Origin: Actinomycetes bacterium
Lineage (GTDB): Bacteria; Actinomycetota; Actinomycetes; Actinomycetales; Cellulomonadaceae
Assembly (NCBI GenBank): GCA_023418375.1
Contig: JAEZZV010000033.1
Coordinates: 1-6,961 of the forward strand
DNA: 6,961 bases
Reading direction: 5' to 3'
Positions 1 through 4,454 of the stretch are shown one piece after another (positions within the stretch are counted from its first letter, which is position 1; the number at the start of each line of letters is the position of its first letter). Made by a program: the position numbers and the translations under genes. Under the pieces are notes generated by a model. It ran no database searches. It saw nothing but the letters and a program-made list of their open reading frames with translations, and was not told the DNA's origin.

Positions 1-680
1 CCGCTGGCTGCCGCCAGGGCCGCGAGGCCGTCCTCGGTCCACTCCCCGTCCGCCTGCGCGACGTCGGCCAGGGGCCCGTCGTGCCGCCGGCCGATGTGCG
101 CGGTGACGACGGGCGCCGCGACCTTGACGAGGTGCCGGCGGTGCAGCCGGCGGGCCGGCAGGCGCCCGGTCGCCGCGTCGACGCCGTCGATCCGGACCAC
201 CGGCTCGCGTGCCCCGACGTGCACCAGGTCGAAGCCCGGCATCCACGCGATCATCAGGTACGCCGGGTCCTCGATCGCGCTGCTCACGGGCGCGAGGAAG
301 CCCGCCTGACGCCTGCGCCGGCCGTCGCGGTCGTCGACGACGACCTCGATCGTGCGGCCGTCGACGTCGGTGAACCGCACCTCGGCGTCCACGCCGTCGG
401 GGTGCACGTCCAGGCGTGCGACCTCGAACGCCGTCTCGGTCCACGCGCCGGTGCCCCCGCCGATCCGGTAGGCCTCGGGGTCCACGCGCAGCCCGGGCGA
501 GCGGTAGTAGTCGAACTCCCGGTTCGCGCGCCGGGACAGGAACGCGAGCAGGCCCGTGCCGTGCACGTCGTCGTCGAACCACTGGAGCTCGAAGCCGTCG
601 TAGACGGGGTGGTCGACGAGCTCGGCGTTGAGCATCGCGGCCATCGTGGCGACCGTGAGGTCGAGGGGGCTCCGGGGCAT
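1..680 (-). CDS. Unrecognised conserved-looking protein, 3' end cut by window edge
   Basis: The minus strand is open from ATG at 680 to the left edge, giving 226 residues with no stop, so the C-terminus lies outside. An in-frame TGA at 684-686, two codons before the ATG, means the gene cannot start further upstream; no good Shine-Dalgarno is seen. The protein has no signal peptide or membrane segment. It alternates hydrophobic and charged stretches in a strand-rich way: residues 28-60 are aromatic and acidic (FELQWFDDD, FDYYR), residues 75-120 read as repeated beta-strands ending in IEVVVDD, and residues 141-150 are YLMIAWMPGF. Residues 176-186 are Arg/His-rich. This would suit a beta-barrel or beta-sandwich fold, but I do not recognise the family and assign no function. 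The gene is divergent from trhA across an 80-bp gap. Existence is supported by the long clean frame and natural residue composition. Confidence 0.82.
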   Translation of the reverse strand, partial: MPRSPLDLTVATMAAMLNAELVDHPVYDGFELQWFDDDVHGTGLLAFLSRRANREFDYYRSPGLRVDPEAYRIGGGTGAWTETAFEVARLDVHPDGVDAEVRFTDVDGRTIEVVVDDRDGRRRRQAGFLAPVSSAIEDPAYLMIAWMPGFDLVHVGAREPVVRIDGVDAATGRLPARRLHRRHLVKVAAPVVTAHIGRRHDGPLADVAQADGEWTEDGLAALAAAS

Positions 681-746
681 GCCTCATGGAAGCGGGCGAG
701 GGCCCGGCCCGCGCGGGGCTGAGGTCCCGCACGGCCCTCGTCTCGC

Positions 747-752
747 TAGGCT
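747..752 (+). promoter_or_regulatory. -10 element for leaderless trhA transcript
   Basis: TAGGCT fits the actinobacterial TANNNT -10 pattern and sits 8 nt before the GTG at 761. Transcription would therefore begin at or within a base or two of the start codon, as in leaderless mRNAs. No Shine-Dalgarno precedes the GTG, which agrees. No convincing -35 hexamer is visible. Confidence 0.5.
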
Positions 753-760
753 GCGGCCTC

Positions 761-1438
761 GTGGACACACCGCCGCTGAGCAGGGACGGCAGCATCCACG
801 TCACCGACGAGCGCATCAACACCGTCACGCACCTCGCGGCGTCCTGCTTCGCCCTGGTCGGGTCCGCGCTGCTGATCGCGCAGGCGGGCGCGCAGGGGGA
901 CGTCTGGAAGATCGTCGGGTTCAGCGTCTACGCGTTCTCCGTGCTCATGCTGTTCGTGTCGAGCACCCTGCACCACGGCATCGACAGGGGCCCGCGCGTC
1001 AACGAGCTCCTGCGCACGCTCGACTACGACTCGGTGTTCCTGCTGATCGCCGGGTCCGTCACGCCGCTGGTCCTCGTCCTGTTCCGGAACACCTACGGCT
1101 GGGCCGTGCTGGGCGCGGTCTGGGTGATCGCGGCCATCGGCATCACGCTGCGCTCCGTGCTGCGGACGCTGCCGAAGTACGTCACCAACACCCTGTACAT
1201 CGTGCTCGGCTGGATGCCGGTGCTGCTCGCGGGCGCGGGCGCCTCGCTGCCGTTCGGCGCCTACGCGCTGATGGCGGCGGGCGGCGTCGTCTACAGCGTG
1301 GGCTTCGTGCTGTTCGTCGTCGAGAAGCCGAACCCGCTGCCGGGCGTGCTCGGGTTCCACGAGATCTGGCACGTCCTCGTGGTGGTCGGCGCCCTGCTGC
1401 ACTACCTGCTCATGTACGTCTACGTGCTGCCGGCCTGA
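761..1438 (+). CDS. trhA: PAQR family (hemolysin III) membrane protein TrhA
   Basis: A 225-aa integral membrane protein of the hemolysin III branch of the PAQR superfamily. Bacterial members are linked to membrane homeostasis and fluidity rather than proven haemolysis. Seven hydrophobic helices fill residues from about 22 to the C-terminus. The superfamily's putative metal-site residues are present: S68-x3-H72 (STLHH), D88 in the LDYD segment that opens helix 3, and H200-x3-H204 (HEIWH) in the last helix. The family signature IAGSVTP (96-102) follows the Asp. I chose GTG 761 over the in-frame ATG at 686. The extra 25 residues of the longer form are Arg/Gly-rich and unlike the family, the family usually begins shortly before the first helix, and a -10 hexamer lies 8 nt upstream of the GTG. 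The gene stands alone, divergent from the left-edge gene and convergent with the DUF4240 operon. Confidence 0.95.
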   Translation: MDTPPLSRDGSIHVTDERINTVTHLAASCFALVGSALLIAQAGAQGDVWKIVGFSVYAFSVLMLFVSSTLHHGIDRGPRVNELLRTLDYDSVFLLIAGSVTPLVLVLFRNTYGWAVLGAVWVIAAIGITLRSVLRTLPKYVTNTLYIVLGWMPVLLAGAGASLPFGAYALMAAGGVVYSVGFVLFVVEKPNPLPGVLGFHEIWHVLVVVGALLHYLLMYVYVLPA

Positions 1439-1460
1439 CCGGCCCGATGCGCGGGACGCC

Positions 1461-1486
1461 GACCGACGCGCGGACGCGCGGCGGTC
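1461..1486. terminator. GC-rich hairpin between convergent trhA and DUF4240 genes
   Basis: A 26-nt near-perfect inverted repeat starts 22 nt after the trhA stop and runs into the DUF4240 stop codon. The arms GACCGACGCGC and GCGCGGCGGTC pair with one A-G mismatch, around a GGAC tetraloop. There is no U-tract on either strand, so it is not a textbook intrinsic terminator. Its position between two convergent gene ends suggests a bidirectional terminator or 3'-end-stabilising stem. The call rests on position and stem strength only. Confidence 0.42.
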
Positions 1487-2018
1487 AGTCCGCGTCGTAC
1501 GCGAGCGCGCTCAGGCGGGGCAGGTGCTCGCTCATGACCTGCTCGTCGTCGAAGTCCCACATCGGTGCGAGCTCGGGCAGGGGGCGCTTGCCGGCGTCGG
1601 GCAGGTCGTCCTCGGTGGCGGCGGCGTACGCGTCCCAGGCGACGCCGAGCATCGCCTCGCACTCGAGCTCGTCGCCGTCGGCGATGGCGCCGCGGACCGC
1701 GGGCACGTCGGCGAGGGAGTCCGGGTCGGCGACCGCGGCCTCGAACACGTCGCGGCCCTGCGCGATGAGCCAGCCGCGGAAGTAGTCGAAGCCGTCGTCG
1801 GAGGCGCCCCCGTTGATGACGTACGCGGCCGCCCACAGCTCGGTGGTGTAGCTCTCCGCGACGAGGCCGGCGAGCGCAACGTCGAACTCCTCGATCACCT
1901 CGAGGTCGCGGTCGGCGAGCATCCGGACGAGCGTCTCGGCCACCGAGTCCGCGTCGCCCGCGTCGTCGGCCTCGTCGCGGGCGGTCTCGATGAGGTCCCA
2001 GATCTCGGTGGAGTCCAT
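1485..2018 (-). CDS. DUF4240 domain-containing protein
   Basis: A 177-aa acidic soluble protein that matches DUF4240 over almost its whole length. It opens with the usual helix (IWDLIETARDEA, residues 6-17). Next come the EEFDVALAGLVAESY helix (43-57) and the family core GGASDDGFDYFRGWLIAQG (70-88). DPDSLADVP (98-106) follows. The C-terminal part includes a region rich in Pro and Trp (145-156). No membrane segment or signal peptide is present. The biochemical role of DUF4240 is not established as far as I know, so none is assigned. It is the third gene of a minus-strand operon. Its ATG lies 2 nt after the stop of the membrane protein gene with no Shine-Dalgarno, so translation is probably coupled. 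Family assignment is firm. Confidence 0.93.
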   Translation of the reverse strand: MDSTEIWDLIETARDEADDAGDADSVAETLVRMLADRDLEVIEEFDVALAGLVAESYTTELWAAAYVINGGASDDGFDYFRGWLIAQGRDVFEAAVADPDSLADVPAVRGAIADGDELECEAMLGVAWDAYAAATEDDLPDAGKRPLPELAPMWDFDDEQVMSEHLPRLSALAYDAD

Positions 2019-2020
2019 GG

Positions 2021-2944
2021 TCAGACGCTAGTGCCGATCACGGTGGCCCGGGACGAGGTCGGCGTCCCCTCCGGGGCGCCGGGCAGCGCCCGCAGGCAGC
2101 CGCGGAGGAGCTGCTGGAGCTCGCGGTCGGTGAGGTCGCTGCGGCAGGCCTCCGCGGACGCGGCGGCGTACTGCTCCCAGTCCAGCTCGCCCTCCGCGTC
2201 GGACCAGACCGTCTCGTACTCGTCGCGCACGAGGTCGTACAGCCGGCTGTGGCGGTGCAGCTCGTAGGTGAAGAAGTCGTTCGCCGTGAGGCGCCCGTGC
2301 ACGGCGTCGCGGTTGTGCATGTACGGCCCGGTCACGAGCTGGGAGTCCACGCGGTAGGTGTCCGAGAACAGGGGCTTGTCGGTGAAGCGGACCTCGCAGG
2401 TGGGCGGGCGGCCGCCGCTGCCCCGCAGGACGGCGTCGAGCACCGCGAAGTAGTTCGCCATCACGCGGTCCTGCTCGCCGTACACCGAGCGGAACGCGGC
2501 CTCCCAGGGCGGGGACACGAGGAGCCGGCAGGCCACCCGGTTGCGGCTGAGCGCCTCGATCTGCGGCGCGAGGGTCCGCGTGAGGAGCAGCCGGTAGCCG
2601 CTCGCCCAGAAGGCGTGCTGGCAGGTGTCCATCAGCCCGGACAGGAGCTCGCGCTTGTTGAAGTGCAGGTTGGAGATGCCGAGCTTCTCGATGCCCTCGA
2701 GGAAGATGTCGTTGGACCGCTCCCGGTACTTCACGTACGTGTCCGACAGCAGGACGAAGATCGAGGCCAGCAGCGAGGTGGCCGTCGCCAGGGCGAGGTT
2801 CGGCAGGAACCCGCTGCCGTCCCCGGCCTGCGCGTACACCACGACCGACGCGGCGGTCGCCAGCACGAGGAGCACGAGCACGTAGACGTTGTTGTGCAGC
2901 CGGTAGGCGCGGAGCCTGCGGCGCAGCGGAAGGTGCTCGGTCAC
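2021..2944 (-). CDS. Two-helix membrane protein with PLD-like cytoplasmic domain
   Basis: A 307-aa protein with a basic N-terminus (RRRLRAYR) and two transmembrane helices at about 20-38 and 46-68. A roughly 230-residue soluble domain follows, likely cytoplasmic by the positive-inside rule. That domain resembles degenerate phospholipase D-like modules. An amphipathic helix (97-112) precedes strand-like YRLLLTRTL, then a helix and RVACRLLVSPP (136-146), the typical 'local damage/relocation strand then dP' pattern. A single H216-x-R218-x4-D223 matches HxKxxxxD with Arg for Lys. The helix YELHRHSRLYDLVRDEYETVW (about 227-247) closes the module. Only one such motif is present, so catalysis by this chain alone would need a dimer or may be absent. 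The start is GTG 2944, overlapping the GNAT stop as GTGA, with GGGAG just upstream. The C-terminal 50 residues are low in structure. The PLD-like reading is an inference from pattern; the gene itself is secure. Confidence 0.85.
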   Translation of the reverse strand: MTEHLPLRRRLRAYRLHNNVYVLVLLVLATAASVVVYAQAGDGSGFLPNLALATATSLLASIFVLLSDTYVKYRERSNDIFLEGIEKLGISNLHFNKRELLSGLMDTCQHAFWASGYRLLLTRTLAPQIEALSRNRVACRLLVSPPWEAAFRSVYGEQDRVMANYFAVLDAVLRGSGGRPPTCEVRFTDKPLFSDTYRVDSQLVTGPYMHNRDAVHGRLTANDFFTYELHRHSRLYDLVRDEYETVWSDAEGELDWEQYAAASAEACRSDLTDRELQQLLRGCLRALPGAPEGTPTSSRATVIGTSV

Positions 2945-3498
2945 GGCGCTCCCGTTTCCTTGACGTAGTAGACGGTGTCGACGCCCGGACCGCGGTCGTC
3001 GACGATCCGCGCGAGCTCGCGCAGCCCGACGGCGGCCAGCACGCGCCCGTGCGCATGGTTGGTCGACCAGGTCCGCGTGACGATGGGCGCGCCCACCGCC
3101 GCCGCGACCTCGTCGAGCAGCGCGTACAGCCCGCGCGCGACGCCGAGCCCGCGCGCCTCGGCGTCGACGATCAGCGTCGACAGGTACGTCACGGGTTCGA
3201 GGACCGCGCCGTCGGGTAGCGTCACGCGGTGGTGCGGGCGGAACGACGCGAGGCCGACGACGCGCCCGCCCGCCTCCGCGACGAGGAGGTCCTGCTCGAG
3301 GAGCGAGGCGAGGTACGCGGTCGGGCCGGGGGCCGGGGCGTCCGCGGCCGGGGCGCCGTCGAGGTCCGCCTGGGTGGTGTCGTTCCGCGACGAGAGCGGC
3401 GGCACGAACTCGCGGTCGGCCGCCACGAGGAGCCGCCACAGGTCGCGGGCGACCTCCTCGGGCGGCACCCTGCGAAACGTCGCCCCGGCGCTCGGCAC
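2941..3498 (-). CDS. GNAT family N-acetyltransferase
   Basis: A 185-aa GCN5-related acetyltransferase, expected to move an acetyl group from acetyl-CoA to an amine on an unknown substrate. The acyl-CoA pyrophosphate loop R116-GLGVA-R122 (motif A, Q/RxxGxG/A) follows the strand YLSTLIVD (105-112). It is followed by a helix (123-135), the strand PIVTRTW (138-144) and the motif B region NHAHGRVLAAVGL (147-159). The C-terminal VDTVYYVK (173-180) is the usual last strand, and LLVAEAGGRVVGLASF (71-86) gives the central beta-hairpin. I chose GTG 3498 because a -10 hexamer ends 7 nt before it, while an ATG six codons upstream (3516) would lie inside and upstream of that promoter. It is the first gene of the operon with the 2TM PLD-like and DUF4240 genes, joined by a 4-nt overlap. 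Confidence 0.9.
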   Translation of the reverse strand: MPSAGATFRRVPPEEVARDLWRLLVAADREFVPPLSSRNDTTQADLDGAPAADAPAPGPTAYLASLLEQDLLVAEAGGRVVGLASFRPHHRVTLPDGAVLEPVTYLSTLIVDAEARGLGVARGLYALLDEVAAAVGAPIVTRTWSTNHAHGRVLAAVGLRELARIVDDRGPGVDTVYYVKETGAP

Positions 3499-3505
3499 GG
3501 CGGGG

Positions 3506-3511
3506 AGTCTA
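3506..3511 (-). promoter_or_regulatory. -10 element for leaderless GNAT operon transcript
   Basis: On the minus strand TAGACT (3511 to 3506) is followed by CCCCGCC and then GTG 3498, a 7-nt spacer that puts the transcript start on the start codon. A weak -35 (GGGACC, 3533-3528) sits 16 nt upstream. The layout is nearly the same as that upstream of trhA, which supports both. Confidence 0.55.
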
Positions 3512-3592
3512 GCCACGCGCCGACGCCGGTCCCTGGGCCCCGGCGCCCGGCCCGCGGGTGGATTCGCCCTCCCGATCCACTTTCACCCGACG

Positions 3593-3636
3593 GCGAACGG
3601 CCGATCTGGAACATGAGCGGCACCGCGGCCGTTCGC
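3593..3636. repeat. 11-bp-arm inverted repeat (operator candidate)
   Basis: GCGAACGGCCG (3593-3603) and CGGCCGTTCGC (3626-3636) are exact reverse complements, separated by 22 nt. The flanking genes diverge from this region, so no transcript should end here and a terminator role is unlikely. The right arm covers the -10 and the loop holds the -35 of the ECF-like promoter described next. That placement suits a regulator-binding dyad or a stem in the DNA or RNA. The left gene's promoter is 80 bp away. Confidence 0.5.
3608..3634 (+). promoter_or_regulatory. ECF sigma factor-like promoter upstream of DUF7455 gene
   Basis: GGAAC (3608-3612), an 18-nt spacer and GTTC (3631-3634, preceded by C) match the general group of ECF promoters. 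These include the SigR/SigH/SigE type of Actinobacteria (GGAA-Y, about 18 nt, GTT). The predicted start would be near 3640, leaving a 5' leader of about 60 nt to the ATG at 3700. I found no housekeeping -10 nearer the gene. Chance occurrence in GC-rich DNA cannot be excluded by eye. Confidence 0.45.
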
Positions 3637-3689
3637 AGAGGTGTCACGCCCAGCCGGGTCCCCAGCCCCGGGTGCGCCGTTCACGAAGC

Positions 3690-3693
3690 GAGG
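3690..3693 (+). promoter_or_regulatory. Ribosome binding site of DUF7455 gene
   Basis: GAGG lies 6 nt before ATG 3700. It fixes this start over the longer open frame that runs in from 3229, whose upstream part reads through the promoter region. Confidence 0.55.
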
Positions 3694-3699
3694 TACGCC

Positions 3700-3924
3700 A
3701 TGCCCGTCGCCACGAGCCCGTCCACGACCCTGACCCGCCAGGACCGCTGCGACCGTTGCGGCGCCCAGGCCTACGTGCGCGCCGTACTTCCCGGCGACGG
3801 CCTCTCGCTCCACTTCTGCGGGCACCACTTCCGCGCCCACGAGCTCGCGCTCGTCGCGGCGGGCGCCGAGATCGTCGACGAGCGCCACCGGATCGACGAG
3901 CACCTCAACACCCCGGAGGCCTAG
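3700..3924 (+). CDS. DUF7455 small Cys/His protein
   Basis: A 74-aa soluble protein of the small actinobacterial DUF7455 type. After a Ser/Thr-rich N-terminus of about 12 residues, C17-x2-C20 in RCDRCGAQAYVR is followed by LHFCGHHFRAHE. There C40 with H42 or H43 can complete a four-ligand zinc-ribbon-like site. A helix (44-53) and an acidic tail (56-74, DERHRIDEHL) close the chain. Metal binding is inferred from ligand spacing; the function of the family is not known to me. The protein could be a small zinc protein that contacts nucleic acid or another protein. Transcription may depend on an ECF-type sigma factor, given the promoter at 3608-3634. The gene is monocistronic, divergent from the GNAT operon, and its stop codon is only 3 bp from that of the opposing oxidoreductase gene. 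Confidence 0.9.
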   Translation: MPVATSPSTTLTRQDRCDRCGAQAYVRAVLPGDGLSLHFCGHHFRAHELALVAAGAEIVDERHRIDEHLNTPEA

Positions 3925-3929
3925 GCCTC
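3916..3929. repeat. 14-bp palindrome containing both convergent stop codons
   Basis: GAGGCCTAGGCCTC is a perfect palindrome. The plus-strand TAG of the DUF7455 gene (3922-3924) is at its centre, and the minus-strand TGA of the oxidoreductase gene (3930 to 3928) overlaps its right edge. It is too short for a strong hairpin; a terminator role is only a possibility. Confidence 0.45.
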
Positions 3930-4359
3930 AGCGCACCGGCTCCAGCACGACCAGCGGGATGACGCGCGACGTCCTGCGCTGGTAGGCCGCGTAGTTCGGG
4001 TGCGTGCGCGTGATCGTCGGCCAGTGCTGCGCGCGCTCGTCATCGGTCATCACGCGCGCCCGCATCGGGACGGGCGACCCTCCCTCGCGCGCCACGAGCA
4101 CGTCGGGGTGCGCGACGAGGTTCAGGTACCACGCCGGGTGGTGGTCGTCGCCGCCGCGCGAGCCCACGACCACCAGCGCGTCGCCGAGCTGCAGCGGCGA
4201 GGTGAGCATCGTCGTCCGTGGCCGGCCGGTGCGGCGACCGGTCGTCGTGAGCTCGAGGGCGGGCGTCCGCCCGAACCGCCAGCCCCGCCGCCCGCGAGTC
4301 ACCGCGATGAGGCCGCGGTGCACGACGCTCATCGCCTTGAGCGTCAGGTCGCTGGGCAC
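3928..4359 (-). CDS. DDN-type deazaflavin (F420)-dependent nitroreductase family protein
   Basis: A 143-aa split-barrel protein of the family that includes mycobacterial Ddn and other F420H2-dependent reductases. Members transfer hydride from reduced F420 to quinones or nitro compounds; the substrate here is unknown. The family blocks are clear: LELTTTGRRTGRPRTTML (35-52), then LVVVGSRGGDDHHPAWYLNL (62-81) and AHPDVLV (83-89), which form the cofactor-binding barrel. VMTDDERAQHWPTITRTHPNYAAYQRRT (103-130) is the usual C-terminal helix pair, and the last strand is IPLVVLEP. I prefer GTG 4359 because GGAGG lies just before it (spacing 3-4 nt, rather short). An in-frame ATG at 4395 would add 12 charged residues and has no ribosome site. 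The N-terminus (residues 1-20) is an amphipathic helix that may touch the membrane. No own promoter is evident, so it may be read from the membrane gene upstream unless the palindrome at 4413-4444 terminates. Confidence 0.93.
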   Translation of the reverse strand: MPSDLTLKAMSVVHRGLIAVTRGRRGWRFGRTPALELTTTGRRTGRPRTTMLTSPLQLGDALVVVGSRGGDDHHPAWYLNLVAHPDVLVAREGGSPVPMRARVMTDDERAQHWPTITRTHPNYAAYQRRTSRVIPLVVLEPVR

Positions 4360-4412
4360 TGTCCTCCGTCGGTCGCGGGCCGGCTGCCCGTCCATCGTCG
4401 GGCACGCGGCGG

Positions 4413-4444
4413 CCTGACGCGCGTCGGGCCCGACGCGCGTCAGG
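4413..4444. terminator. Perfect 32-bp palindrome; terminator or operator
   Basis: CCTGACGCGCGTCGGG (4413-4428) is followed at once by its exact reverse complement (4429-4444). As RNA it would form a stem of about 14 bp with a 4-nt loop. On the minus strand it begins 10 nt after the stop codon of the four-helix membrane protein, the usual place for a terminator, but no U-tract follows. It also sits 53 bp before the oxidoreductase start, where a dimeric repressor could bind. A second feature nearby is the direct repeat CAGGTCC at 4441-4447 and 4456-4462. I lean to termination because of the position and stem strength. Confidence 0.5.
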
Positions 4445-4454
4445 TCCGACGGGT

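Larger units (their letters stand above)
3499..3699. promoter_or_regulatory. Divergent intergenic regulatory region
   Basis: This is the longest gene-free stretch (201 bp). It holds the leaderless promoter of the minus-strand operon at its left end and the ECF-like promoter, dyad and ribosome site of DUF7455 at its right. A shorter inverted repeat, GTGGAT (3558-3563) with ATCCAC (3575-3580), lies between the two promoters and may be a further operator half-site pair. The rest is GC-rich sequence with no visible signal. Confidence 0.5.

Noticed and set aside
681..760. Promoter for the left-edge minus-strand gene
   Set aside because: TAGCGA on the minus strand lacks the final T of TANNNT and lies about 65 bp from the ATG. 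No convincing element was found.
761..1438. Haemolytic toxin role for the hemolysin III-type protein
   Set aside because: The name is historical. The PAQR metal-site residues and seven-helix form point to a membrane homeostasis role, and there is no toxin context.
628..1785. Long plus-strand open frame across trhA and the DUF4240 gene
   Set aside because: Its product is Arg/Ala/Gly-rich with no domain pattern. It overlaps two genes with clear family matches and arises from the scarcity of stops in GC-rich DNA.
2021..2944. CBASS-type effector (SMODS-associated 2TM protein)
   Set aside because: No nucleotidyltransferase, SLOG or other CBASS gene is nearby, and the soluble domain resembles a PLD-like module, not the known CBASS 2TM partners.
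2249..2968. Plus-strand frame opposite the PLD-like protein gene
   Set aside because: Val/Glu/Arg-rich antisense shadow without ribosome site or domain.
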